A DNA stretch of 64,000 bases from Pseudomonas umsongensis (GTDB lineage Bacteria; Pseudomonadota; Gammaproteobacteria; Pseudomonadales; Pseudomonadaceae): assembly GCF_002236105.1 (NCBI RefSeq), contig NZ_NIWU01000009.1, positions 124,001-188,000 on the forward strand. Direction: 5' to 3'. Shown here piece by piece: positions 26,479-34,458 of this stretch (the stretch's first letter is position 1; every line of letters begins with the position of its first letter). Made by a program: the position numbers and the translations under genes. The notes below the pieces were generated by a model. The model was not told the origin of the DNA. It made no database searches and saw nothing but the letters and a program-made list of their open reading frames with translations.

Positions 26479-26699
26479 AGAGCCAACGACCCATTAATCC
26501 ATCAAAACGATTAGACTCCGCCAAGCACCTTCAATGAAAGCTGCGTATTACGGCGCTAGCCCGCCTTCCGTGCCTCTTCAAATATCTGCGGTAGTGTATA
26601 TATGGTTTCTGCAATGAATCAGTCACTCACGCAGAAAAAGGTCGCTCCTTGGTTCAAGGACTACCTGAACGTGCAAAAGAAAATAAGAAGGTCGCCCTT

Positions 26700-26727
26700 A
26701 ACCCGCCCCGGTCATCGAGGGCGGGTT
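26700..26727 (-). terminator. hairpin after the flavoprotein pseudogene
   Basis: AACCCGCCC / GGGCGGGTT form a nine-base stem with a ten-base loop, followed on the minus strand by a T/C-rich run. It lies 14 bases beyond the original stop of the pseudogene at 26741-27487. No gene is recognised between this hairpin and the ars promoter. Confidence 0.55.
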
Positions 26728-26740
26728 CTGTTGCTGCGCA

Positions 26741-27487
26741 CTAGGCTTTGCAACACCCCGGCGAGGTACGAGGCGCGGCCTCAAGGATTGTCTCTCCGGT
26801 GCCACAACAAGACGTCTGACTTGCCGAGGCCTTCAAGCGATCATCGACTTCATCGAAATCCGAGTTGCAAATGCCCGTTTCCGGAAGGATCAGCTCAACC
26901 CTTTTGGCCGCATCCCAATCACCCGCCAGCGCCTCGACGACAGAGCGAACTTGCTCCTACCCGGTCATCAACAAGAACGTAGGTGCCCGACCATAGCTCT
27001 TCATCCCAACGATGAACAAACCTTCCTCAGGATGGGCAAGTTCTATCGCGCCATGAGGCCTGACCGTACCGCAGCTGTGCGCGTTGGGATCGATCATTGG
27101 AGCGAGCAACACTGCGCTTTGAGTTGCGGGATCAAGTGCAATACGCAACTCGGCGAGCAGGCTCATGTCAGGTCGGAATCCAGTCGCCACAATGATTTGG
27201 TCCACAGGTGGAAGTATCTGGTCTCCGGCCCTCACAACCAACCCTTGACCACTGCCTACAACCTGATCGATAGCGACGTTTTTGAACAGCTCGATCACGC
27301 CGTCATTCAGCAATTGGCGAATCTTCAGGCCGAGCTTTCCGCGCTCTTCCAATTGATCATTCGCCCCCCCCCCCCCCAGAATGCGCTCAAGAGAATTACC
27401 CCGGATCGCCCAGAGCACTCTGGTTTGCGGTGCCTCCTGAATCAGACGCACCAGATCCTGTAGGGCGTTAAACGCGGAGTGACTTCA
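26741..27487 (-). pseudogene. FAD-dependent oxidoreductase of ars clusters, decayed
   Basis: The frame SHSAFNALQDLVRLIQEAPQ, TRVLWAIRG, VDQIIVATGFRPDMSLLAEL and HPEEGLFIVGMKSYGRAPTF is the C-terminal half of a flavoprotein commonly found next to arsenic genes (pyridine-nucleotide-disulfide-like, NADPH-binding). An in-frame TAG after LLMTG (26957) interrupts it, but the same frame continues EQVRSVVEALAGDWDAAKRV to a cysteine-rich end (TSCCGTGE...GCCKA) and the true stop at 26741. The FAD-binding N-terminal half is missing upstream of 27487. A 14-base C run lies inside. It is non-functional as read. Confidence 0.75.
27364..27377. repeat. homopolymer, 14 C
   Basis: An uninterrupted run of 14 C (G on the coding strand of the pseudogene) encodes the glycine stretch in LERILGGGGAND. 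Such tracts slip easily in replication and in sequencing. Confidence 0.9.
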
Positions 27488-27555
27488 GCTGATCATTGGG
27501 ACTCTCTATAGAAAAACCACTCACTCTCCGGGCCGCCCAGAATCGTTCAAGGCAA

Positions 27556-27932
27556 AAGCATGGTCTGGAATCCATTGCTCGGGATCGATCACACGGTGTC
27601 GAACTGCACTGCGCGAACGGCTACCTCGTGAGCCCGTTCATTTGCGCCCACACCAATCGTCGTGACAACAAACATGGTGGTTCACTGCAAAACCGCCTAC
27701 GCTTGTTAAATGATCCCCGAGCCTGTGCTCAGATGATGTATCGGGCTGGAGCGATCTGATTTCCTTCTACCGTCCGCTCTTCGCCAAATCCGGACCTGCC
27801 TCGCGTATCGCCAGCAACTGGCCCCTCAATCCGGTCGACCCGACCAGCATGTACGGCGCAACGGGAAGGCTACACGCACTACCCCACCTGTCGTTCTCAA
27901 GCGACCGATGCCGCAGCACCTCTGGAAATAGG
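27556..27932 (+). pseudogene. OYE-family ene-reductase remnant with internal deletion
   Basis: HGVELHCANGYLVSPFICAH then TNRRDNKHGGSLQNRLRLL aligns closely with the FMN-binding middle of the intact enzyme at 32792-33916. After about 27720 the frame jumps to GWSDLISFYRPLFA and RIASNWPLNPVDPTSMYG, the C-terminal end of the same protein, about 110 residues later. A final frameshift follows MYG. The N-terminal half is absent. It lies directly upstream of an intact LLM flavoenzyme gene. Confidence 0.8.
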
Positions 27933-27967
27933 GCGCTGTCCACGTTCTCCCATTGAGGAAGATTAGT

Positions 27968-28951
27968 ATGTATCGGCCGAGCACGATTCCTTATCAGCAG
28001 CATCGAGGGTTCAGCCGAACCTTCACACAGGGTCATTTGAGCCTTGGATTGTTCTTTCCTTTGGAGGCCTTCGATGGGGACACTCCGAGCATGCTCAACC
28101 AGGTCGCACTGGCCAAACAAGCAGAGGCGCTGGGCTTCTGCGCGCTCTGGTTCCGCGACGTGCCGCTTCGGGACCCTGGTTTCGGCGATGTTGGCCAACT
28201 GTTCGACCCCTGGGTTTACCTGGGATATATGGCCGCTCATACGTCGGAGATAGCGCTTGGCACTGCCTCCATTGCCATCCCTCTACACCATCCTCTGCAC
28301 ACGGCCAAGGCGTCGGCCAGCGTCGATCAGTTGAGCGCAGGTCGCTTGATTCTGGGGGTAGCTTCCGGCGATCGCCCAGTGGAGTTTTCGGCTTTTGGCG
28401 TCGATCCCGAAAGACGCGGAGAAATCTTTCGAGAACACTACGAGGTGATTCGCCAAGCCCACAGCACCAGCTTTGAACCCATCCGCTGGAGCAGTGGTGA
28501 GATGCGCGGCGCAGACCTCATTCCGAAACCCACAACCCAAGTCATTCCAATGCTCGTGACCGGCAATAGTCGCCAGTCACTGGACTGGATCGCGCGCGAA
28601 AGCGTCGGATGGATCAACTATCCACGTATACCGAACATGCAGCGACTGATCGTGGAAGATTGGCGGCTGGAGGTCATGAAGCAATGTGGCTCCGTCTATA
28701 AGCCCTTCACTCAGTCGCTTTACATCGACCTCGATGAGAATCCGTCCACGCCACCCACTCGCATTCATTTGGGGTTCAAACTTGGACGCTACCATCTCCG
28801 GTTTTTGCTGGAGTCGCTTGAGGAAATCGGAGTGGACCACGTTATCCTGAATCTCAAATACGGAAAGCGCCCTGCTGCGCAAGTCATTGAGGAGCTGGGT
28901 ACTCACATCGTTCCGCAATTCGGAGTACAGCCGCTTCCTGAAGAGAATTGA
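27968..28951 (+). CDS. LLM class flavin-dependent oxidoreductase
   Basis: A 327-residue luciferase-like monooxygenase of TIM-barrel fold that uses reduced FMN. Recognisable segments are GLFFPLEAFDGDTPSMLNQV, EALGFCALWFRDVPLRDPGF, IALGTASIAIPLHHPLHTAK, SVDQLSAGRLILGVASGDRP and MLVTGNSRQSLDWIA, as in the luciferase-type oxidoreductases related to Bacillus BA3436. The ATG at 27968 has GAGGA eight bases upstream; the frame opens five codons earlier at a TTG. A decayed paralogue lies at 31424-31564. The substrate is unknown. Confidence 0.88.
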   Translation: MYRPSTIPYQQHRGFSRTFTQGHLSLGLFFPLEAFDGDTPSMLNQVALAKQAEALGFCALWFRDVPLRDPGFGDVGQLFDPWVYLGYMAAHTSEIALGTASIAIPLHHPLHTAKASASVDQLSAGRLILGVASGDRPVEFSAFGVDPERRGEIFREHYEVIRQAHSTSFEPIRWSSGEMRGADLIPKPTTQVIPMLVTGNSRQSLDWIARESVGWINYPRIPNMQRLIVEDWRLEVMKQCGSVYKPFTQSLYIDLDENPSTPPTRIHLGFKLGRYHLRFLLESLEEIGVDHVILNLKYGKRPAAQVIEELGTHIVPQFGVQPLPEEN

Positions 28952-29005
28952 TAGGCCGGCCGCTTCCTTGCCGGCCGAGGCGGTATGGTTCAACAGGTTG
29001 AAACA

Positions 29006-29320
29006 TCAGGCTGATACCTGTTCAAGGAATATCAGTTGCAACGGCTCTTCGAGCAGGTCATCTACCGTCGCGGCAAAGCGCTGAAAGTACGGCATCGAAA
29101 AATGCGCATCCAGCGCCGCCTGATCCCTGAAAGCCTCGCGCATGTAGAACGTGCCCTGCTCGTCACGCAGCTTGAACAACACATAGTCGAGATTGCCCGG
29201 CTCTGCGCGAGTCGGCTCGACCAGCGCCAGCAATTCTTGTTTCAATGCCTGTTCTTTGCCTGCTTTGGCCTTGAGCACGGCAATCGATACCAACACGTTA
29301 CTGGACGTATTCACCGTCAA
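29006..29320 (-). CDS. ABM-domain putative quinol monooxygenase
   Basis: A 104-residue dimeric alpha-beta barrel (antibiotic biosynthesis monooxygenase, YgiN-like): VLVSIAVLKAKAGKEQALKQ, LLALVEPTRAEPGNLDYVLF and FYMREAFRDQAALDAHFSMP cover the whole fold. Such proteins act on quinols or small aromatic/electrophilic metabolites without cofactors. It lies 84 bp downstream of an MDR oxidoreductase on the same strand, and the ABM-MDR pairing recurs at 40093-41416. Confidence 0.9.
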   Translation of the reverse strand: MTVNTSSNVLVSIAVLKAKAGKEQALKQELLALVEPTRAEPGNLDYVLFKLRDEQGTFYMREAFRDQAALDAHFSMPYFQRFAATVDDLLEEPLQLIFLEQVSA

Positions 29321-29404
29321 CGCTCCAACAATAAAAAAATGGAAAGTGATGCCGCGGGCAGTTCAGCGGGCCCACAAGCGAGCCCGCCTGATGGATGAGT
29401 GAAA

Positions 29405-30412
29405 TCAGAAACCTTCGAGAACGATCTTGCCCCGGGCCTTGCCGCTCTCGACCAGCGCATGGGCACGACGCATGTTTGCCGCATTGATCGCACCGAAGTG
29501 CTCGCCCACGGTGGTTTGCAGAACACCTTGGTCAATCAGAGCGCTGACCCGGTTGAGCAGGTGATGCTGGTTGATCATGTCCGGGGTTTCATACAGCGAG
29601 CGGGTGAACATCAGCTCCCAATGCAACGACAGCGACTTGCGCTTGAGTGGCATCACGTCGAGGCTTTCGGGATCGTCAATCACACCCAGACGCCCTTGCG
29701 GCTTGAGCACGTCGATCAGTTGTGCAAAGTGCTGTTCGGTGTGAGTCAGGCTGGCGACATAGTCGATCTGCGGCACGTCGAGCGCTTGCAACTGTGCGAG
29801 CAGTGGCTGGCTGTGATCGATCACGTGATGCGCCCCCAACTGCCGCACCCAATCAGCGGTTTCCTGGCGTGAGGCAGTTCCGATGACGGTCAGGCGGGTC
29901 AACTGTCGGGCCAGTTGCACCAGCATCGAACCGACGCCGCCAGCCGCTCCAGTGATCAACAGGCACTTGCCCTCCCCCGAACCCTCGACGACACCAAGCC
30001 GGTCAAACAACAATTCCCATGCAGTGATCGAGGTCAACGGCAACGCGGCCGCATCGGCTGCACTCAATGAACGAGGCTTGTGCCCGACGATCCGCTCATC
30101 GACCAAATGGAATTCGCTGTAGCTGCCGGTGCGGGCAATCGAGCCGGCATAGAACACTTCATCGCCCGGCTGAAACAGCGTCACTCCAGAGCCGACCTCG
30201 CGGACAATGCCTGTGGCATCCCAGCCGAGGATTTTCGGTTCTTTTGTGAAAGTTCCGGCGCGCACCTTAGTGTCGACCGGATTCACTGATACCGCGCGAA
30301 CTTCAACCAGCAGATCCCGTGGGCCAGGCGTGGGCATCGGGAGGTTGATATCAATCAATGCTTGTGGATTGTCGATGGGCAAGGCGTGTTCGGTAAAGGT
30401 GATGGCTTTCAT
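29405..30412 (-). CDS. zinc-binding alcohol dehydrogenase/quinone oxidoreductase family (MDR)
   Basis: A 335-residue medium-chain reductase with N-terminal GroES-like domain (VNPVDTKVRAGTF, ILGWDATGIVREVGSGVTLF) and a Rossmann domain with ITGAAGGVGSMLVQLARQLT. It belongs to the adh_fam_1 subgroup that reduces quinones or activated alkenes with NADPH. It is very similar to the gene at 40397-41416 along its whole length, including KRKSLSLHWELMFTRSLYET and KARGKIVLEGF. The ATG at 30412 matches the start of that paralogue; an upstream frame would add ten residues. It is divergent from the LysR gene at 30523. Confidence 0.92.
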   Translation of the reverse strand: MKAITFTEHALPIDNPQALIDINLPMPTPGPRDLLVEVRAVSVNPVDTKVRAGTFTKEPKILGWDATGIVREVGSGVTLFQPGDEVFYAGSIARTGSYSEFHLVDERIVGHKPRSLSAADAAALPLTSITAWELLFDRLGVVEGSGEGKCLLITGAAGGVGSMLVQLARQLTRLTVIGTASRQETADWVRQLGAHHVIDHSQPLLAQLQALDVPQIDYVASLTHTEQHFAQLIDVLKPQGRLGVIDDPESLDVMPLKRKSLSLHWELMFTRSLYETPDMINQHHLLNRVSALIDQGVLQTTVGEHFGAINAANMRRAHALVESGKARGKIVLEGF

Positions 30413-30522
30413 GGACACTCGCTGTCTGAAGGGTTGGTGCATTCACTTGCGGCCATCTTCGACTTCCCATGTACAAAGAAAAACAAGCAGAATGCGCCAA
30501 CACTTTCACTGCAGGAGTGAAA

Positions 30523-31413
30523 ATGATCCGCATCGATGATCTTGGTTTATTCATCCGCAGCGCCGCGCTGGGCAGTTTCACCGCAGCGGCGCTGGAGGTT
30601 GACTTGCTGCCTGGTCAGGTCGCGGCCGCCATCAAACGTCTGGAACGCGAACTGGACGTGCGACTGTTCGCCCGCACCACTCGCAGCCTGCGATTGACTG
30701 CCGAGGGCGAGCAATATCTGCCCACCGCCCACGCAGTGCTTGAAACCCTGAAGCAAGGCAAGGAAAACCTGCGCGGTGAGAACGCCACGCTGCGGGGCGT
30801 ACTGCAAGTGACAGCGCCGTCCGATCTGGGGCGCAACATACTGCTGCCGTGGTTGACGCTGTTCCGCCGTCAGCATCCGGAATTGACGTTGCGTTTTTTC
30901 CTGTCGGACCAGATGGCCAATCTGTTTCGCGACCCGGTGGACGTGGCGATTCGATACGGCCCGAATGAAGACGCCAACTATGTGGCACTGCCGCTCGCAC
31001 CGTGGAACCAGCGGGTGCTGGTTGCCTCGCCGGAGTATGTGCAACGCTGCGGTGCTCCCCAAACGCCGGATGACTTGAGCAAGCATCCCTGCCTGCTCTA
31101 TTGGCAAAATGGCCGGGTCTACGACAAGTGGAACCTGGGCGGGCAAACCGTGCAGGTTTCAGGACCGTTGTTCAGCGACGACGCCGATGTCGTGCGGCGC
31201 TGGTCATTGGAGGGTGAAGGTATCGCCTACAAATCCTGGCTGGATGTCAGTGCAGATATCGCTGCAGAGCGTCTGCTTGTGCTGCTGCCGGATTATCCCG
31301 GGGAAGCTTCACCGTTGAGCCTGGTGTGCCCACATCGCAAGCAGATCAGCCCTGCGGTTTCGCAGCTTTATACGTGGTTGAGGGGCCAGTTTTCTGCTCT
31401 GGAGCGCAGTTGA
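30523..31413 (+). CDS. LysR family regulator (of the divergent MDR gene)
   Basis: A 296-residue LTTR: winged HTH at residues 1-60 (LGLFIRSAALGSFTAAALEV, QVAAAIKRLERELDVRLFAR, TTRSLRLTAEG) and a periplasmic-binding-like effector domain. The start at 30523 has AGGAG five bases upstream. It is transcribed divergently from the MDR-ABM pair (111-bp gap), which is the typical target arrangement. The effector is unknown, possibly an electrophile or quinone. Confidence 0.92.
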   Translation: MIRIDDLGLFIRSAALGSFTAAALEVDLLPGQVAAAIKRLERELDVRLFARTTRSLRLTAEGEQYLPTAHAVLETLKQGKENLRGENATLRGVLQVTAPSDLGRNILLPWLTLFRRQHPELTLRFFLSDQMANLFRDPVDVAIRYGPNEDANYVALPLAPWNQRVLVASPEYVQRCGAPQTPDDLSKHPCLLYWQNGRVYDKWNLGGQTVQVSGPLFSDDADVVRRWSLEGEGIAYKSWLDVSADIAAERLLVLLPDYPGEASPLSLVCPHRKQISPAVSQLYTWLRGQFSALERS

Positions 31414-31423
31414 ACCGAATGAC

Positions 31424-31564
31424 GGCGATTGATGCCAATCCGCAATCCCCCTGCACACCACCAAGGCCGTAACCAGTGTCGATCAGCTCAGTGATGGCCG
31501 CCTGTTACTCGGCGTGACGTGCGGTGAGGGTGGATCAGCAATCCGCCAGGTGGCAAAAACTTAA
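31424..31564 (+). pseudogene. LLM oxidoreductase remnant
   Basis: HTTKAVTSVDQLSDGRLLLG then VTCGEGGSAIRQVAKT matches HTAKASASVDQLSAGRLILG in the intact LLM enzyme at 27968-28951. The preceding PIRNP is in another frame (frameshift near 31455). Only about 45 residues of the approximately 330 remain. It overlaps the stop of the convergent CmcJ-like gene by a few bases. Confidence 0.75.
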
Positions 31565-32382
31565 TCAAAGAAGGCCAGGGTGCGAACTTCGATACTCTCG
31601 CGCGGTGGGGCTCCCGGCGGCGTATTTGGGTCCCGGAAGGCGGTATGGGGCGTGAAGCGGGCTCGGCCGTCGTGACGCGAGTCATACCCCTTGATCAGCA
31701 AGACTTCGTCACGGCGCATGTCCGGAAAATAGTACCAGCGCTGGTGCGGATTGTAGGCCAGGTGGTAGATCTCACCGATACGATCCGGATAGACCAAGTC
31801 GGTGGCCAGCAGGTCGTCGGGGTCGAGCGTCGAGGCGTCCAGCACGGCCAGCGGCGAGCGCTTGACGGGCCCACTCATCGGACGCCAGAGGTTGATCTGG
31901 GCCACCGGGACCGCTGCCAGTGTGACGGCCTGATCCCCGCCCAGCGCGTCGCGGATACGCTCAGGCCCCGAGCGCTCGGTGTAGTCATTATGCACACGGC
32001 TGGCTGGGCCGCGAATACCCCGTCGCTCGGCGTCGCTGCGCCTGGTGTGGTCGAAAATGACGACCCGGCTCGCGCCCGTCAACTCCATGATCAAGGCCTT
32101 GACCTCGTCATAGTAGACGCTTTCCACTGAGGTATCGTCGTAGAGGTCGTCAACCACCGTATCCCGCCGATGCAGTTCAAACCCCTGTTTGTCCAGAGAA
32201 AGGCTGTCTGCCAAGGGACGACCGTTGTATATCGGGACCTCGCGCTCCTCCTGCTCAGCAAAATAGTGCGGTTCACTATCACCAGTCAGAGCCTCGGTAT
32301 GCACGTAGGGCTTTGCATCGTGCTTGACCAGGTAGGTAAGTGTCGTGATGACACTGGCGGGCATATCAGTTGTGCACTTCAA
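31561..32382 (-). CDS. CmcJ/NvfI-type (GA4 desaturase-like) oxidoreductase
   Basis: A 273-residue protein that looks like the CmcJ/asaB/GA4-desaturase-related family, which includes the CmcJ subunit of cephamycin 7-alpha-methoxylation and fungal NvfI/AsaB-type enzymes. Visible hallmarks are the beginning ITTLTYLVKHDAKPYVHTEA, VVIFDHTRRS, RVHNDYTERSGPERIRDALG, INLWRPMSGPVKRSPLAVLD and WYYFPDMRRDEVLLIKGYDS, with HNDYT and the D-x-R pattern near the metal-like site. It is a single gene. In bacteria the substrate is unknown. Confidence 0.8.
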   Translation of the reverse strand: MKCTTDMPASVITTLTYLVKHDAKPYVHTEALTGDSEPHYFAEQEEREVPIYNGRPLADSLSLDKQGFELHRRDTVVDDLYDDTSVESVYYDEVKALIMELTGASRVVIFDHTRRSDAERRGIRGPASRVHNDYTERSGPERIRDALGGDQAVTLAAVPVAQINLWRPMSGPVKRSPLAVLDASTLDPDDLLATDLVYPDRIGEIYHLAYNPHQRWYYFPDMRRDEVLLIKGYDSRHDGRARFTPHTAFRDPNTPPGAPPRESIEVRTLAFFD

Positions 32383-32558
32383 GTAACACCTCCCGGTCTG
32401 CTGACCGCATCCGGCGTGGTGTCACCGTGGCGGAGCTGTAGCATGCATGTAAACTGCCTCACTTTTGATCATATGCCTTCGAATGGGTACTTTCAAATGC
32501 ACCTCGAGGTGCATCGCCCCGACCCGCGTCGCAAACAGGGATTGGGAAAGACAAAACT

Positions 32559-32574
32559 AGATATTGACATATCT
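32559..32574. promoter_or_regulatory. perfect AGATAT/ATATCT palindrome
   Basis: AGATAT-TGAC-ATATCT lies in the 409-base gap between the CmcJ-like gene and the ene-reductase at 32792. A second, partial copy (CGATATTTCTAGATATG) overlaps the ene-reductase start region at 32763-32779. The rest of the gap is without recognised features. Candidate operator for the ArsR-type or LysR regulator nearby. Confidence 0.4.
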
Positions 32575-32791
32575 CGATTTCACAAATAGTCTGGATTCCA
32601 AGCCACCCCACGTACTCCAGGAGGCGCCCAAATGCGAGGGTTATCCCTGCAACGCTCGAACGGGTGGCAAGTCGGCCATCATCCTCTTCCCGTATGCGAA
32701 GGGATCAAGGATGAAGCGGTTGTTCCGATCCCGTGGAGCCGCATCGATTTAACTTAATACATCGATATTTCTAGATATGCAGGTAAATGAA

Positions 32792-33916
32792 ATGACACAA
32801 TCCGCGCTCTTCAAAACCGCACAACTGGGGCCCTACACCCTCAAGAATCGAATCGTTTTGCCACCGCTGACCCGTTCGCGTAGCTCCCAGCCCGGCAACA
32901 TTGCGAACGATCTCATGGCCACTTATTACCGCCAGCGTACTGGTGCGGGGTTCATGGTGACCGAAGGCACCCAGATCGAGCCTCGTGGTCAGGGTTACGC
33001 CTGGACTCCCGGCATTTACAGCGCCGAGCAGATCGAAGGCTGGCGCAAAATCACCGACGCCGTTCACGCCGAAGGGGGTGTGATCTTCGCTCAACTTTGG
33101 CATGTCGGCCGAGTGTCGCATACGTCCCTGCAGCCCGGCGGTGAAGCGCCGGTCGCGCCGTCAGCCATCAAGGCGGACAACGTCAAGGTATTCATCGAGA
33201 CCGGTCCCGGCACGGGCGCACTGGCCGATCCATCGACCCCGCGCGCGCTTTCCACCACAGAGGTGAAAGAACTGGTCCAGCTCTATGCCCAGGCAGCCCG
33301 CAATGCCCTGGACGCAGGGTTCGACGGGGTGGAACTGCACTGCGCGAATGGCTACCTGGTGAACCAGTTCATTTCCGCCCACACAAACCAGCGTGATGAT
33401 GAATATGGTGGCTCGTTGCAAAATCGACTGCGCTTCCTGCGCGAAATCACCCAGGCAGTTGCTGGCGTCGTAGGCAAGGAGCGCATGGGCGTACGCTTCG
33501 CCCCGCTATTCGCGAGCACCGATGAAGATCGCGTCTACCTCGGCCTGGTCGAGGAAGATCCCCATCAGACCTATGTAGAAGCGGTGAAGATTCTCGAGGA
33601 AGTGGGTATCGCCTATCTGTCGCTTGCCGAGGCCGACTGGGAGGACGCCCCCGATCTCCCTGAAGCGTTCCGGGAGGATATTCGCAGTATCTTCAGCGGC
33701 AAGATTCTCTATGCCGGCAGGTACACCGCCGAACGCGGAAATCGTGTCATCCAGGCCGGCTGGGGCGATCTGATCGCATTTGGCCGTCCTTTCATCGCTA
33801 ACCCCGACCTGCCCGCCCGTATCGCCAACAACTGGCCGCTCAACCCGGTCGACCCGACAAGCATGTATGGCGGTACCGACAAAGGCTACACCGACTACCC
33901 GAGCTATCGTCCCTGA
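32792..33916 (+). CDS. alkene reductase, Old Yellow Enzyme family (NemA-like)
   Basis: An FMN-dependent, NADPH-using ene-reductase of 374 residues that reduces electrophilic C=C bonds, nitro compounds or N-ethylmaleimide-like substrates. Motifs include LKNRIVLPPLTRSRS, FAQLWHVGRVSH, GFDGVELHCANGYLVNQFIS, DEYGGSLQNRLRF and WPLNPVDPTSMYG. I prefer ATG 32792 (MTQSALFKTAQ), which fits the family N terminus; the frame opens at 32777. The ArsR-type repressor at 34137 follows in the same direction. Confidence 0.93.
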   Translation: MTQSALFKTAQLGPYTLKNRIVLPPLTRSRSSQPGNIANDLMATYYRQRTGAGFMVTEGTQIEPRGQGYAWTPGIYSAEQIEGWRKITDAVHAEGGVIFAQLWHVGRVSHTSLQPGGEAPVAPSAIKADNVKVFIETGPGTGALADPSTPRALSTTEVKELVQLYAQAARNALDAGFDGVELHCANGYLVNQFISAHTNQRDDEYGGSLQNRLRFLREITQAVAGVVGKERMGVRFAPLFASTDEDRVYLGLVEEDPHQTYVEAVKILEEVGIAYLSLAEADWEDAPDLPEAFREDIRSIFSGKILYAGRYTAERGNRVIQAGWGDLIAFGRPFIANPDLPARIANNWPLNPVDPTSMYGGTDKGYTDYPSYRP

Positions 33917-34098
33917 GTGATCGAGGCCGCGCCCCAGACTTCCAGGGCGCGGCTAACGCTTGCTGACCGCAGACAAGAGTTCAGTCCAGGTCATCCGAAC
34001 CTGGGAATGGGACTGCAATCAGCAATGATCTTGGCGGGTGACAAACGTACCGCAGAGGTCATTTTGGCGCCTTCCAATTTTCCGTGCGAACGAGGAAG

Positions 34099-34112
34099 AT
34101 ATCGTAATATCG
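34099..34112. promoter_or_regulatory. ATATCG direct repeat upstream of an ArsR-type gene
   Basis: ATATCG-TA-ATATCG lies 25 bases before the ArsR-type start at 34137. It shares the ATATC(G/T) core with the palindrome at 32559-32574. A possible autoregulatory operator. Confidence 0.3.
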
Positions 34113-34136
34113 CGAAAAACAGGTATCGCAAATTTT

Positions 34137-34442
34137 ATGAACATTGACATCAACGAAGCCCTGAAAGCCTTGGCGAACCCGATGCGCCTCGACATCCTCA
34201 ATTGGCTCAAGGATCCCAGGACGAACTTTCCGGAGCAGGAAGTCGACCCGGAAACAGTAGGTGTATGCGTCAGCATCATCCAGGAGCGCACGGGCCTTTC
34301 GCAGTCCACTACATCGCTTTACCTCACATCCCTGCAGCGCGCGCACCTGCTAACCTCGCAGCGGATAGGCCCTTGGACCTATTACAAACGCCACGAGGAA
34401 AATATCGATGCCTTTTTCAAAGTGCTGCAAGAAAAGATCTAG
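34137..34442 (+). CDS. ArsR-type winged-helix regulator
   Basis: A 101-residue winged-HTH protein: INEALKALANPMRLDILNWL (dimerisation and first helices), TGLSQSTTSLYLTSLQRAHL (recognition helix) and SQRIGPWTYYKRHEENIDAF (wing). It lacks the CxC metal motif of ArsR at 25628 and has a single Cys (VGVCVS), so it more likely senses a redox or electrophilic signal than a metal. It follows the ene-reductase and ends 16 bases before the stop of the convergent LysR gene. Start 34137 is chosen because upstream codons lack family similarity. Confidence 0.85.
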   Translation: MNIDINEALKALANPMRLDILNWLKDPRTNFPEQEVDPETVGVCVSIIQERTGLSQSTTSLYLTSLQRAHLLTSQRIGPWTYYKRHEENIDAFFKVLQEKI

Positions 34443-34458
34443 GTCCACGTTACCCGAT

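Noticed and set aside
27364..27377. C14 tract as a phase-variation switch
   Set aside because: It lies in a gene already missing its N-terminal half and interrupted by a stop, so slippage could not restore function.
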